A stretch of DNA of 64,000 nt from CAZNPU01 sp964575335 (lineage in GTDB: Bacteria; Planctomycetota; Phycisphaerae; Phycisphaerales; SM1A02), in assembly GCA_964575335.1 (NCBI GenBank), contig CAZNPU010000003.1:191756-255755 (forward strand), in the 5' to 3' direction. Under the pieces are notes generated by a model. That model ran no database searches, had not been told where the DNA came from, and saw nothing but the letters and a program-made list of their open reading frames with translations. How positions within the stretch are numbered: the first letter of the stretch is position 1; each line of letters begins with the position of its first letter. Positions 1 through 8,992 of the stretch are shown in pieces. Made by a program: the position numbers and the translations under genes.

Positions 1-2177
1 CTGCTGTTGCTGATAAACGGAATGCGTTGGCCGTCAAAGAATATCGCTTCCTGATTGTCTGCGGTAAAGACGCGCGGCTCCTGCAGAATGCGAATGTTGG
101 TTTTCTGCCGCAAGGCTTCGAGCAGCACGTTGATGTTCACACCCACGTCAAGCACTGAAGTGTCAAACAGGCTGCCGAAGAGATTGTCGCGAGCACCTTC
201 GAAGCCGAGTGAGCCGGCGATGGTGTTGTCGTTGGAAGATGGCACCAGATCGCCCGAGCCGAAGCGCAGGCCCAGCGCCAGATCATCGTTGAGTTCAATT
301 TCGACAATGATTGCGGAGATCATCACCTGCCGGCCGGGGCGATCCAGCTCACGAATGATTTCCGCCACCGCATGCCGATGCGCCACCGGGCCGAGAACCG
401 CCAGCGCGTTCTGTCGCACCACCGGCATGATGCGCACCTTGCCGATGAGCGGTGATTCAGGCGACTGATCATCCGGCGGCTGATTGACCTGCCACGGGAA
501 CCGGATGCGATCACCGCTGGCTGCGCCGCCTGATACGCGGTCGCCGCCGATGTTGGAAGCGCCGCTTGTGCCAAGGGAACCGGTGCCGCCGGTTTCGAAT
601 TGCCCGGACAATCCGCTTGCCGGGCGAATCATGCCGTCGCCTGCGCCGGCCTGAGACAGCAGAATGTTTAATTCTTCTGCCAGCGCGACAGCATTGGCGT
701 GCTTGAGTTCAATCACCATGGGCATGCCGACGGTAGACGGCTGATCGATCGCCTCAATGATCGAGTCAAGATAGTCCAGCGAGTCAACGGTGCGGCTCAG
801 CACAACGACACTGTTTTGATCGGGATACGCCTCGATGCGATAGATGTCGCCAAGCATGTCGGAAATGCCGCTGCCCGTTACGCTGCCGGGCGTTGCCTGC
901 GTGCCGCGCGGTGCGGTGGCGCGACCTCGTGCTCCGGTTGTTCCCGAACCTCCGCCCAGGAGATTGTGAAGCAGGTCGGTCACCTTGATCGGGTCGGTGT
1001 GCTCCAGGCGATAGACGCGCTGCGTGTCTTTGGGGCGCGGTAGGTCCCAGTCCTCCCGAATATGTTTGGCGATCAGTTCCAGCCGCTCCGGATCGGTGTA
1101 CACCGTAATGGAGTTGCCCTGCGTATTGACGGCCAGGCGCAGCGGGATCGGCGGACCCGGCGACGTAACCCCCGGCGTTGTGGGTGCCCCGCCGGGCTGA
1201 CGCTGCGTTTGCCGGCCTCGCGGCTGCTGCGGCCGACCGGGCACACCCTGTTGCATTGTGCCCGTATCTTCAAACAGATCGTAAATCTGGTCAGCGACAA
1301 GCTGCGCGTCGGCATACGCAAGGCGGAACGTCATCGACTCAATCACCACGTGATTGCGATCAAGGTGGTTGATCAGTTGCTGCATGTGCTGTGCGAGTCC
1401 GACATCGCCGTAAAGCAGAATCTGATTCGAATTCGAGTCGATTGTGAGCGTTGCGTAGTCGGGCAGATGATCCTGCAGGCGCTCGCCGACGCTGTCAGCG
1501 GGGGCATGTTTCAGGCGGTAGATCTTGACCACAAGATTACCGCGATCCACGCGGCTCATCACATCGTCCTCGGGTGAGAGCACCGGCACTTGACGATTGC
1601 GTGCCAGCGCCTGCAGATCGTCGAGAATGATGAACCGTTCGGTTTCAATCACGCCGACGCTGTTGAGTCGAAGCGCGGTAATAACCATGTCCAGCGCTTC
1701 GGTCGCATCGACCGGCTGATCGTTCAGCAGTGTGATTTTCTTGTTGCGAAGCGTGACGGGATTGATGGGCAGGACCACCTTGCCGGTCTGCTCAGCGATC
1801 CACGGCATCAACTCTTCCACCGATGCGTCGCTGAACGTCAGCGTCACCTTGCCGCCTTCGGGCTGGCGAATGCGCGGCGGATGCGCCACACTGGCGGCAC
1901 GTTCTGCGCCGCTGCCGGGAGGAAACTGCGACCGGGTAGCAGGCGCGGGCGATTGTTCCGCGTCACTCTGATTGGTTGGCGCTGACTGATCAGACGCAGA
2001 TGGAGCGCTGTTCTGAGTCTGATTCTGAGCTTGATTCTGGGCTTGGCTTTGAGGCGGCAGCGGTTGCGGACGACCGTTCTGCGCCTGGGCGTTGACCAGG
2101 CCAACTGGAAAACCGACGCTGAGCAGGGCAGCGAGCGAGAAACGAGCGATCTGTGCTGAGGTGTTTTTCACAACCAT
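1..2177 (-). CDS. gspD: Type II secretion outer-membrane secretin GspD (C-terminus beyond window)
   Basis: Forms the outer-membrane channel through which folded periplasmic proteins leave the cell. The minus frame is open from about 2177 to the left edge, about 725 codons, and was read directly. The N-terminus has a signal peptide (KNTSAQIARFSLAALLSVGF) and then a Gln/Asn-rich stretch. A periplasmic N0-type domain follows (VTLTFSDASVEELMPWIAEQ), then N-domain repeats with the usual pattern (VIELKHANAVALAEELN). Near the edge is the hallmark secretin core, ILQEPRVFTADNQEAIFFDG followed by QRIPFI. The start could be ATG 2177 or GTG 2171. GAAGGTG lies six bases before the GTG, which makes GTG attractive. 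It is the last gene of the gsp cluster, 190 bases after the GspC-like gene. The end of the barrel and any S-domain are outside the window. Confidence 0.93.
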   Translation of the reverse strand, partial: MVVKNTSAQIARFSLAALLSVGFPVGLVNAQAQNGRPQPLPPQSQAQNQAQNQTQNSAPSASDQSAPTNQSDAEQSPAPATRSQFPPGSGAERAASVAHPPRIRQPEGGKVTLTFSDASVEELMPWIAEQTGKVVLPINPVTLRNKKITLLNDQPVDATEALDMVITALRLNSVGVIETERFIILDDLQALARNRQVPVLSPEDDVMSRVDRGNLVVKIYRLKHAPADSVGERLQDHLPDYATLTIDSNSNQILLYGDVGLAQHMQQLINHLDRNHVVIESMTFRLAYADAQLVADQIYDLFEDTGTMQQGVPGRPQQPRGRQTQRQPGGAPTTPGVTSPGPPIPLRLAVNTQGNSITVYTDPERLELIAKHIREDWDLPRPKDTQRVYRLEHTDPIKVTDLLHNLLGGGSGTTGARGRATAPRGTQATPGSVTGSGISDMLGDIYRIEAYPDQNSVVVLSRTVDSLDYLDSIIEAIDQPSTVGMPMVIELKHANAVALAEELNILLSQAGAGDGMIRPASGLSGQFETGGTGSLGTSGASNIGGDRVSGGAASGDRIRFPWQVNQPPDDQSPESPLIGKVRIMPVVRQNALAVLGPVAHRHAVAEIIRELDRPGRQVMISAIIVEIELNDDLALGLRFGSGDLVPSSNDNTIAGSLGFEGARDNLFGSLFDTSVLDVGVNINVLLEALRQKTNIRILQEPRVFTADNQEAIFFDGQRIPFISNS

Positions 2178-2367
2178 CACCTTCACATCATGCGGAAATA
2201 CAAGTGCAGCGTAAGCGCCGCTTCAGGCACGCGAGGTCAACGCATCTGCGTCAATCTCATTGCCTGCAATCAGGCAAAGGCTCCGGTTCTGTTGCAGCAG
2301 ATCCTCCGGTATTGCCTTCACCATTGCTGGCCAGTTCCTTCTCCCGGCTCCGTTCGGAGCTTTGAGT

Positions 2368-3447
2368 TTAATCGAGAACCTCATCAGACCCCGTGTCCTT
2401 GACGTTCTCCCCAACAAGTTCGTCAGCAACAGGCCCGCCCTCGGCGGAGGAATCTTCCTCAACTTCTTCTTCCTCAGCGAGTTTTTCTTCAGCTTCTTCG
2501 CCTGCGGGTTCTTCTTCGACGGGAGCTTCTTCTTCAACGATCTCCTCGTCGTCTTCGATCACATCTTCTTCGAGCTGTTCGTCTTCGTGCTCTTCCTGCA
2601 GCCCGATCTCATCCCGGGCATGCTGTTCGCTGTCCGGATCTTCTTCGATGCCGTCTTCGGCCAGGGCTTCGCGCTGTTCCAGTGCAGCAGCGCGACGTTC
2701 ATCGGCTCGCGCTGCGCCGCGTTGGCTGTCGGCGGCACGCCGCTCACCGGCCATTTCGGCTGCGGCTGCGGCAGCGGCATCGGCGTCGGGGCGCGGAGCA
2801 GGCGGGGGCGGAGGCGTTGCGCCTTCGGGCGCGTCGTCCATCACTTCGATTGGAATCAAGCCGTTGAGCGTGACGACGGTTTTTCGCTTGGCGTTGAACA
2901 GCCGCTCAATGCCGTCATTATTGAAAATTTTGACGTCATACTCGCCACGGCTGTGTCGCACCTTGACCCACCACGGCGGGTTGATCGAGACAACCTCGTG
3001 CCCTTCCTTTGATTCGCCAACCGCAATGCGCATCGGCGGATCGTTGGGACGCATTGGCTTGAACCAAACTTCATTGCCCACAATGCCGATGACCGGGCGG
3101 CCGGGATAGCTCGCCGGTGGAGGCGGGGGGCCGGGGTCGCGCGGCGGTAGAGACGGCGTAACAATGGGTGGCTGCTCCTGTCGGCGCGGCGGCGGCTGCG
3201 GTGGCGGGGGAGCGGGCGGCTTGAAAAAGGCGGATCGGCCGACGAAACGATCCTTATACGTCTGCATTGTTGTGGTGTGTTCTTCAACCAGCTGCGCCAG
3301 CGCCGCATCGGGCGAGGCTGCGCTCAGGCGGTTGCCGAACAGCGCAGTCGCAAGCGTGTTCAACGTCCAAAGCATCAATGCCCCCAGCAGCACGAGCGAC
3401 ACGAGACTCACACCAAACGGACCGGTGATGGTCAATCGCGAATTCAT
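2368..3447 (-). CDS. GspC/PilP-like inner-membrane clamp protein with long acidic tail
   Basis: Probably links the inner-membrane platform to the secretin. The 359-residue protein has one N-terminal membrane segment (about residues 13-36), a proline-rich periplasmic linker (about 75-112), and a small beta-rich domain (about 113-200) starting RPVIGIVGNEVWFKP that resembles GspC HR or PilP domains. It then has an alanine-rich stretch and a very acidic Glu-rich tail of more than 100 residues. Its place between gspM-like and gspD, and the TGATG overlap with gspM, support the role. Primary similarity to known GspC is weak, so the name is inferred from topology and position. The acidic tail is not a usual feature of GspC. 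It has no PDZ domain. Confidence 0.6.
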   Translation of the reverse strand: MNSRLTITGPFGVSLVSLVLLGALMLWTLNTLATALFGNRLSAASPDAALAQLVEEHTTTMQTYKDRFVGRSAFFKPPAPPPPQPPPRRQEQPPIVTPSLPPRDPGPPPPPASYPGRPVIGIVGNEVWFKPMRPNDPPMRIAVGESKEGHEVVSINPPWWVKVRHSRGEYDVKIFNNDGIERLFNAKRKTVVTLNGLIPIEVMDDAPEGATPPPPPAPRPDADAAAAAAAEMAGERRAADSQRGAARADERRAAALEQREALAEDGIEEDPDSEQHARDEIGLQEEHEDEQLEEDVIEDDEEIVEEEAPVEEEPAGEEAEEKLAEEEEVEEDSSAEGGPVADELVGENVKDTGSDEVLD

Positions 3448-4052
3448 CAGATGGCTCCTCGTGCGGTATCGGCCACCTGCACCCAGGCTTCGATGGTCAG
3501 ATGCACCTTGACGCGGCCGCCGGCGTCTTTGGTCATGCGCACGCTGTTGACCGCTTCAACATGCGGACTGGATTCAAGATCGGCGATGATGGCTGCTGCG
3601 TCTTCCGGCTTGGCGTCAAACTTCACTTCAGCAGTGATGCGTTCGATGCGACGCTGGCTGCTGGTGATCGTCGTCAGCGCTCCGCGCGGCATGCGGCTGC
3701 GCCCGCGATCGCCAAAGCTTGGATTGCTCGCGTTGTGTTTGGCAAGAATGTCGTTAACTGCTGCAGTAAAGGCGGTCGCGCCTTCCGATTCATTCAGCGG
3801 CACGCGCACCGGTCCGATGTTGCTCACCAGATCGCGGCGGCGCGCAAATTCCTTTACCTGACGTTCCGTGTCACGCACCTGCTTGACGTGCGATTCGATT
3901 CGATCAGCCTGGCTGGCCCAGTCAATGCGAAGCGGCTCCAGATAGTCGGACCACGCCAGAAACAGCGCAAAACCGACGACCGCAATGCTTGCCCACTGCA
4001 AAGCACGCGGCAACTGGCGAAACCGTTGGATGAGAGGATGTTCAGTGTTCAT
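3447..4052 (-). CDS. gspM: GspM/PilO-like inner-membrane platform protein
   Basis: A bitopic inner-membrane protein of the secretion platform, expected to pair with GspL. The 201 residues show a short cytoplasmic N-terminus, one membrane segment (about 20-37), a charged coiled-coil-like helix (about 42-75), and a C-terminal ferredoxin-like region with the alternating pattern typical of GspM/PilO (DLESSPHVEAVNSVRM). It lies directly after gspL and its TGA overlaps the ATG of the GspC-like gene by one base, indicating translational coupling. The family is poorly conserved in sequence, so the assignment leans on size, topology and gene order. PilO would be the equivalent name in a pilus nomenclature. 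Confidence 0.7.
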   Translation of the reverse strand: MNTEHPLIQRFRQLPRALQWASIAVVGFALFLAWSDYLEPLRIDWASQADRIESHVKQVRDTERQVKEFARRRDLVSNIGPVRVPLNESEGATAFTAAVNDILAKHNASNPSFGDRGRSRMPRGALTTITSSQRRIERITAEVKFDAKPEDAAAIIADLESSPHVEAVNSVRMTKDAGGRVKVHLTIEAWVQVADTARGAI

Positions 4053-4118
4053 GGTGTTGAAGGCTTCTGGTATTCAGCGATGAACTGTCGGCTTCTGCTT
4101 TGTGTTCATCACGCTGCA

Positions 4119-6116
4119 TCACCCGGAACTGACCGCTGCTTGCGCATCATCTTGTTCTCTGATCTTTCTCAGTTGCTCCAGCACCATCTGAAACTCGCTG
4201 CGCAAACGCTGATGAAGTTCATCATCACCGCGGAAATACTGTATGGCTTCTGCAATCTCCTTCAGTTGCTGCTGCAGTTCCGACTTGCCCATCGCGGCGA
4301 TCTGGTCGGCTGACAGCGGCGGCGGGACGACGCGACCGCGGCCGACGCTGTCACCGCCAAGATCATCAATCGTGCCGTGGCCGGAACTGACGTTGCCCGA
4401 GTTGGCCATTGTGGACATCGACCCGCGTGTACGAGGCGATGTGTTTGCAGTTGATGTATATGAATCGCTTGTCTCGTCGCTGGATGCGATTGACGCGACA
4501 GCCTGGTTTCGATCAGCAGGCGTGGACGATTGAGCGCCAGCGTTTTCTGTCTGCGCTGTCTGGCTCGTGCTTACAGGCGCTGATGTGCTAGCCTGCGCTA
4601 CCGTTGTCTCGCGGTCAGCGTCGGAATGCGAGGCCAGTTGAGGTTTCTCGGTTTCGCGCTTGCCGTAAAGTCGATCGCGATAGGTATCAACCGCGAAATC
4701 ATCTTCATACGAAACAAGCAGATACGGCCTGGCGACCTTGCCCGAGATGCTGAATTTGAAAGTGCCGAAATTGTTGCCTTCGCCCCAGTTGATGCGCACA
4801 TCGTGAAACAGGCCGTGTGCGTGCAGATTCTCCTGCATCAGATTGACCAGTTGCGTGGCGCTGAGATTGTTCTGCGGCATGGCGATGCCGGCCACGTTGA
4901 ACTCCTTGCCCGCTTCGATGCGCAGCATATCCAGTTCAATGCCGATCGGCGTGGCGTTGGCGATGTCGCCCATGAGTTTGGTCATGGGCCAGATGTTCTG
5001 CGATTCGATCTCGCGATACATCGACATCTGTTTCTTCACGGCATTGGCAGCATCAAGCTGCGCCTGCAGATCGCCGAAGCGAACCTGCAGAATCCACAAG
5101 CGCAGGCCGCTGATAATCAGCGGACCGAACATCAGCGACAAAACGCACACCATAGCCGCCATGACGGCGACGCGCGGCCTTGAGAGCTGGTCAACGATCT
5201 GGCGAATACGAGAAGGCTGCTCGACCGGCGGAGCGTCGAGCATGTGCGTCAATGCTGCAAGCGATCCGCATCGAGCCAGCAGTGCGCCGACCACAACGCC
5301 AAACTGCTGCCACCATTGTTCGTTGCTGCCTGCGCCCTGCACGCGGCGGGCGGCGCTGTCGATGATTTCCTGCGGCAGATGCAACACAGCTTCATGCGAG
5401 GGTAATGCTGCGGCTATCTCGCGTGCATCGCGCACCATCGACTCGATGAACGGTCCGGTGTGGCCGGCGTTGATCGCGGTCTCGCCGACGATTCGCCCGA
5501 CGCTTTGCTGCCACTCGTTGTCGTTGGCTGCATCCTCGCGCGTGGCGCGGAAGGTAGCGCCGTTGGAATGCGTGATCGCCAGCGCGATTGCGCCGTCGGC
5601 ACGGTTGAGCCAGAGGATTGGAGCGGCCGGTCGCTCGCCATCAAGCAGCGCCGCCAAGGACGCGATGTCGGGTGTGAAGGTAATCGGCCGCACCGTCGGC
5701 GGGGGATCGAATGCGGCGTTTTCCGGCCAGGCCAGAATGATGCCGCTGCGGCTGGTTTCACCCGGCGCACTGTCGAGCACTGCCATGGCAAGGCGATGCG
5801 GTGGGGCAATGCCCAGCAGATGAGCCTCGGCCTGCAGGCGAAGCGCCTGATTCAACTGATCGGGCTCAGCCTCCGGCAGCGAGCAGTTGCGGCAGATCAC
5901 CGTACCGGCAGGCAAAACGCACAGCACGGAGCCGACCGTATGCTGGTTGAGCCAGTCGTCCAGGCGAGTGATCTGATCGGCTGCAAATTCGCGGGTGCCC
6001 AGAATTACCGGACGATCGCCGCGCGTATTGGCGATGATGCCGCGCCAGATGCTGCCGGTGCGGTGCATAACAGCCAAAACATTCGGATCAGATGGTGGCG
6101 TCGCTGCTTTTTTCAC
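4119..6116 (-). CDS. gspL: GspL-like platform protein (PilM-like plus PilN-like fusion)
   Basis: Connects the cytoplasmic ATPase GspE to the membrane platform. At 665 residues it is longer than typical GspL, which has about 400. Residues about 10-290 form a cytoplasmic actin-like (PilM/GspL) region, with one membrane segment at about 315-337. A PilN-like periplasmic domain follows (about 338-460, with FNVAGIAMPQNNLSATQLVN). A Ser/Thr/Gln-rich low-complexity stretch (about 490-600) and a terminal coiled coil (about 612-655) make up the extra length. The start is a GTG that overlaps the TAG of gspK by one base. The call rests on domain order and on its position between gspK and gspM. Confidence 0.75.
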   Translation of the reverse strand: MKKAATPPSDPNVLAVMHRTGSIWRGIIANTRGDRPVILGTREFAADQITRLDDWLNQHTVGSVLCVLPAGTVICRNCSLPEAEPDQLNQALRLQAEAHLLGIAPPHRLAMAVLDSAPGETSRSGIILAWPENAAFDPPPTVRPITFTPDIASLAALLDGERPAAPILWLNRADGAIALAITHSNGATFRATREDAANDNEWQQSVGRIVGETAINAGHTGPFIESMVRDAREIAAALPSHEAVLHLPQEIIDSAARRVQGAGSNEQWWQQFGVVVGALLARCGSLAALTHMLDAPPVEQPSRIRQIVDQLSRPRVAVMAAMVCVLSLMFGPLIISGLRLWILQVRFGDLQAQLDAANAVKKQMSMYREIESQNIWPMTKLMGDIANATPIGIELDMLRIEAGKEFNVAGIAMPQNNLSATQLVNLMQENLHAHGLFHDVRINWGEGNNFGTFKFSISGKVARPYLLVSYEDDFAVDTYRDRLYGKRETEKPQLASHSDADRETTVAQASTSAPVSTSQTAQTENAGAQSSTPADRNQAVASIASSDETSDSYTSTANTSPRTRGSMSTMANSGNVSSGHGTIDDLGGDSVGRGRVVPPPLSADQIAAMGKSELQQQLKEIAEAIQYFRGDDELHQRLRSEFQMVLEQLRKIREQDDAQAAVSSG

Positions 6117-7495
6117 TACTGCTCTCGATACTCGATGATTCGGACGGGAACCGTAGAACGATCAACCACGGCGATAATTTCAACTTCCAGACCAGAAGCG
6201 AAAGATCGGCCTCGTGAGGTGACGGTAAAGACATTACTGATCGTGTCAAATCGCTGGCCGATTGCCCGCAGCGCCTCAGTTGGAATGTTGGGGATGCTTT
6301 TCAGATCGACGAGACTGGTAATGCCTTCAGGCCGGCTGGCCCGCATGTAAATGATTTCATCCGCAATCGCTTCGTCGATGTTCATCAGCACGAAAAGATC
6401 GCGGAGAAACCGGGCCGGCACGGTATTGATGTTCATTTTGCCCGGCAGGCGGTCCAGCGGATCCTCGATGCACGTTTCGGTCAGCACCGCTCGAAGCTGG
6501 TCGTCAGTGAGCGGCGCGACCTGCGGGCTGCTGGGCTGACCCACCTGCCGCCCCGACAATCCGCTTCCCTGCTGAGACGCAGTATTGTTCGTATTGCTGG
6601 CAGCGACAAGCGGCGTGACAAGCAGGTCGCTGAGTTGATTCTGCGGGTTCCGGCCGTACTGAATCAGCGCCTCAGCCTGTGCTGCGGTTACACCCAGCCG
6701 CTTCTGCAATTCTTCCACGCTGGCATCGAGCAATCGAATGCGCGGCTGACCGGAGTATGTTGCGCCGCCTGCCACCGAGTACACCGTAAGATGGCGCGAC
6801 CAGCCCGCGTCGAGAATGCCATCGGGCTCATCCGGCGGCATTGATCGTCCGCCGTCGTCTTCGTTGGGATCGAGCCGATTGTTGAGGTTCCAGTCTTCGC
6901 CACGGAAGTGCTTGGGCCAAATGCCGGCAATAAGCTCGATTTCACCAATGCTCCGCAGCGGCCCGTTGCGAGGCTCGTACGGCAATTCAAGATTGAGGTA
7001 GTAGTCGCGTTCTACGCCGAGCGTGCTGGGATCATCGTCTGCGTCGATCCAGTCGCCGATGGCTTCGAGCACATCAAGCGTCATGTTGTCGAACACCAGG
7101 AGCAGCCCGCGGTCAGAATTGCGGTTGATGTTGAGCTTGGAATGCTCATCCATTGGAAAGATGTAGTCAATGCCGTCCTGGTGATGCAATATGTCATATG
7201 AAGCGCCGGCCAACTCGCCCATGGCGACGTACTGCATATCGCGGTACAGCGCCTTGGCGTCTTCAGGCACGGGGTTCATCGTGTGCTCGGCCATGACGTT
7301 CATGATCTGCTCAAGTCCTGCTCGTGCAGCCCATCGAGCCTGGATGCGATCCAGCGTTTCACGTCCGAGCGTGGCCTGACGATGCGCAAAAAGCTGCACG
7401 CTGCTGATCATGATGGCGGCCACGGCAATTGACCACAGCACAAGCACGACAACCGAACCGCGGCGTGAGTGAACTGGATGATTCTTCATCGACAT
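6116..7495 (-). CDS. gspK: Type II secretion minor pseudopilin GspK
   Basis: Caps the tip of the pseudopilus. A short basic leader ends RRG and is followed by the hydrophobic stretch SVVVLVLWSIAVAAIM. Position 5 after cleavage is Leu, as expected because GspK normally lacks the conserved Glu. The large globular part has the GspK signature: LNINRNS, GDWIDADDDP, a YEPRNGPLRSIGEIELIAG-type segment, and later PGKMNINTVP with helix-hairpin-helix character. An acidic Asp/Asn-rich insert (DLNNRLDP-like, followed by EPDGILDAGW) may bind calcium. ATG 7495 is chosen because it overlaps the TGA of gspJ (TGATG) and has a GAGAGG element upstream. A GTG lies one codon earlier. Confidence 0.93.
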   Translation of the reverse strand: MSMKNHPVHSRRGSVVVLVLWSIAVAAIMISSVQLFAHRQATLGRETLDRIQARWAARAGLEQIMNVMAEHTMNPVPEDAKALYRDMQYVAMGELAGASYDILHHQDGIDYIFPMDEHSKLNINRNSDRGLLLVFDNMTLDVLEAIGDWIDADDDPSTLGVERDYYLNLELPYEPRNGPLRSIGEIELIAGIWPKHFRGEDWNLNNRLDPNEDDGGRSMPPDEPDGILDAGWSRHLTVYSVAGGATYSGQPRIRLLDASVEELQKRLGVTAAQAEALIQYGRNPQNQLSDLLVTPLVAASNTNNTASQQGSGLSGRQVGQPSSPQVAPLTDDQLRAVLTETCIEDPLDRLPGKMNINTVPARFLRDLFVLMNIDEAIADEIIYMRASRPEGITSLVDLKSIPNIPTEALRAIGQRFDTISNVFTVTSRGRSFASGLEVEIIAVVDRSTVPVRIIEYREQ

Positions 7496-8529
7496 CACCC
7501 GCCTCTCCGCGGTCGTGAGCCGCCGCCGCTGATTCCGCTTGAACCCGATCCGCCGCCACCGCCGGCGCCGCCGCTGGGTCGTCCGCCACCGCCGCCACCG
7601 CCGCCTATGCCGCTGCCGGGTCGTCCGCCGCCACCGCCGCTGCCTGCGCCGCCGCCGGGACGTCCACCGCCACCGCCGCCGACACTGCTGCCGGGTCGCC
7701 CGCCACTGCCGGCGCCGCTATCACCACCGGCGGTGCCGCCACCGGTACTGGTACCGCCGGCTCCCAATCCGCCATCCTGGCTCGGGACTTCGCCCTCGAG
7801 ACTTTCATCCTCTTGCGGATCTTTGAACTGATCCTTCGGCGGCAGCACGCGATCAATGGAAATGATGGTGCGGAGCACCGCACGAGGGGCTTCATAGATG
7901 TCATCCGGCCCGCGATGACCGCTGGCCAGCACCGCGACACTGATTGCGCGAGGCAGGCCGAGAATATCGGAGTCCCATTCGTCGTGCCACTGGTCGCCGT
8001 CATACGCCTGCATCATCAGGCTCAGGATGCCTTCCACCATTGGTTCAGCAATGCCGCCCGCAAGCGGAAACTCATCAGGCATCGGATCGCTGCGTCGCCA
8101 CAGGACCGGGCCGTAGTCATCGTCCATCACGCGGAACTGCGTTTCGTACTCGAAGCCTTCACCGTTGAAATCAATGTTTCGCAGTGGCTTGACGCGAGTG
8201 TTGAACAGCAGAATCTCATCGCGGTCAAAGGTTTCGTTCCTGCCTGCGCGCAGCGTTTCGTCAATCAGCAGCAGCCGCGTATAGAACAGATCATCGCTGC
8301 GCAAGACTGACGCAACTTCCTTGCGGATCGCATGCAATGCCGCATCGGCGCGCAGGTACGCATCAAACCGTCTTTTGCTCACATCGCGAGCGCGGCCGAG
8401 CTGCGACATGCTCACCGCCACGCTGCCGGCGATAAATGCAGCAATCAAACCGGCGATCATCAGCTCCACCAGCGTGAAGCCGCGCCGAGCATGCGCTCGT
8501 GATCGAACTGGCCGACTGTTACCGCCCAT
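7495..8529 (-). CDS. gspJ: Type II secretion minor pseudopilin GspJ with long Gly-rich tail
   Basis: A minor pseudopilin of the tip complex. It has a basic leader, then RRG and FTLVELMIAGLIAAFIAGSV with Glu at position 5, the canonical prepilin-peptidase site. The globular domain runs to about residue 250. The last 90 or so residues are almost pure Gly/Ser/Pro/Arg with repeated GGGGRPG-type units, which is not part of normal GspJ. An upstream in-frame start at 8610 would overlap gspI heavily. ATG 8529 is preferred because it overlaps gspI by only about 11 bases and has GGTGGA nine bases upstream. GspJ is assigned by order (H-I-J-K) and by size. Similarity outside the N-terminal helix is low. 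Confidence 0.85.
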   Translation of the reverse strand: MGGNSRPVRSRAHARRGFTLVELMIAGLIAAFIAGSVAVSMSQLGRARDVSKRRFDAYLRADAALHAIRKEVASVLRSDDLFYTRLLLIDETLRAGRNETFDRDEILLFNTRVKPLRNIDFNGEGFEYETQFRVMDDDYGPVLWRRSDPMPDEFPLAGGIAEPMVEGILSLMMQAYDGDQWHDEWDSDILGLPRAISVAVLASGHRGPDDIYEAPRAVLRTIISIDRVLPPKDQFKDPQEDESLEGEVPSQDGGLGAGGTSTGGGTAGGDSGAGSGGRPGSSVGGGGGGRPGGGAGSGGGGGRPGSGIGGGGGGGGRPSGGAGGGGGSGSSGISGGGSRPRRGG

Positions 8530-8992
8530 TTTCGGGGTTCCACCTTGCATCACGGTCCACGCGTTCAAACGGTTCGCGCGGCTCATCAGGGTCTTCGTAG
8601 CGCTCTGCAATCAGCGTCTGCACTTCAACGCTTCGCATGGTGCGGGGACCCTCCCAGCCGACTGTCGCTGTTACGAAATAAGGCTGTCTCGGTCCCTGAT
8701 TCTCGATGCTGACTTCAAATGTGAATTCTTCAAACGGCCATTCAAAGCGGCCGCTCGTGTCGTGCTTGCGCGGATAATCCACCGGGCCTTCCACCAGCAC
8801 CATGTTGAGCAATTCATCTGCAAGCCATGCAGCAATCAGCCGCTTTTCGCCGTCGGTTTGCGTCTGCAGCGAACGGGTGGCCATTGAGATCACCACGGCC
8901 AGGCCGATCGCCAGCATCATGCCGCCGATGATCACATCGATCAGCGCAAAACCTCGTCGATGGTGTCGCCTGCAGATGCGTTGCGCTGGCAT
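8519..8992 (-). CDS. gspI: Type II secretion minor pseudopilin GspI (Glu5 replaced by Asp)
   Basis: A minor pseudopilin expected to pair with GspJ and GspK. Basic leader ending RRG, then FALIDVIIGGMMLAIGLAVV. Position 5 is Asp rather than the nearly invariant Glu. The rest has the short GspI-like layout (LADELLNMVLVEG, then a beta-sheet region with GPRTMRSVEVQTLI). ATG 8992 overlaps the TGA of gspH (TGATG), so it is preferred over a TTG two codons upstream. The assignment comes from size (158 residues), gene order, and the helix followed by an LADE-type motif. The Asp5 change may alter assembly but is chemically conservative. Confidence 0.8.
   Translation of the reverse strand: MPAQRICRRHHRRGFALIDVIIGGMMLAIGLAVVISMATRSLQTQTDGEKRLIAAWLADELLNMVLVEGPVDYPRKHDTSGRFEWPFEEFTFEVSIENQGPRQPYFVTATVGWEGPRTMRSVEVQTLIAERYEDPDEPREPFERVDRDARWNPENGR

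Noticed and set aside
2260..3012. Plus-strand open frame (250 codons) over the GspC-like acidic tail
   Set aside because: Phe/Leu/Ser-rich translation arises from the antisense of Glu codons (GAA/GAG). Position and overlaps support the minus-strand gene.
7540..7775. Tandem CCGCCACCGCC-type DNA repeat as a possible CRISPR or satellite array
   Set aside because: The units are short, degenerate and in frame. They encode the Gly-rich GspJ tail, and there are no spacers.
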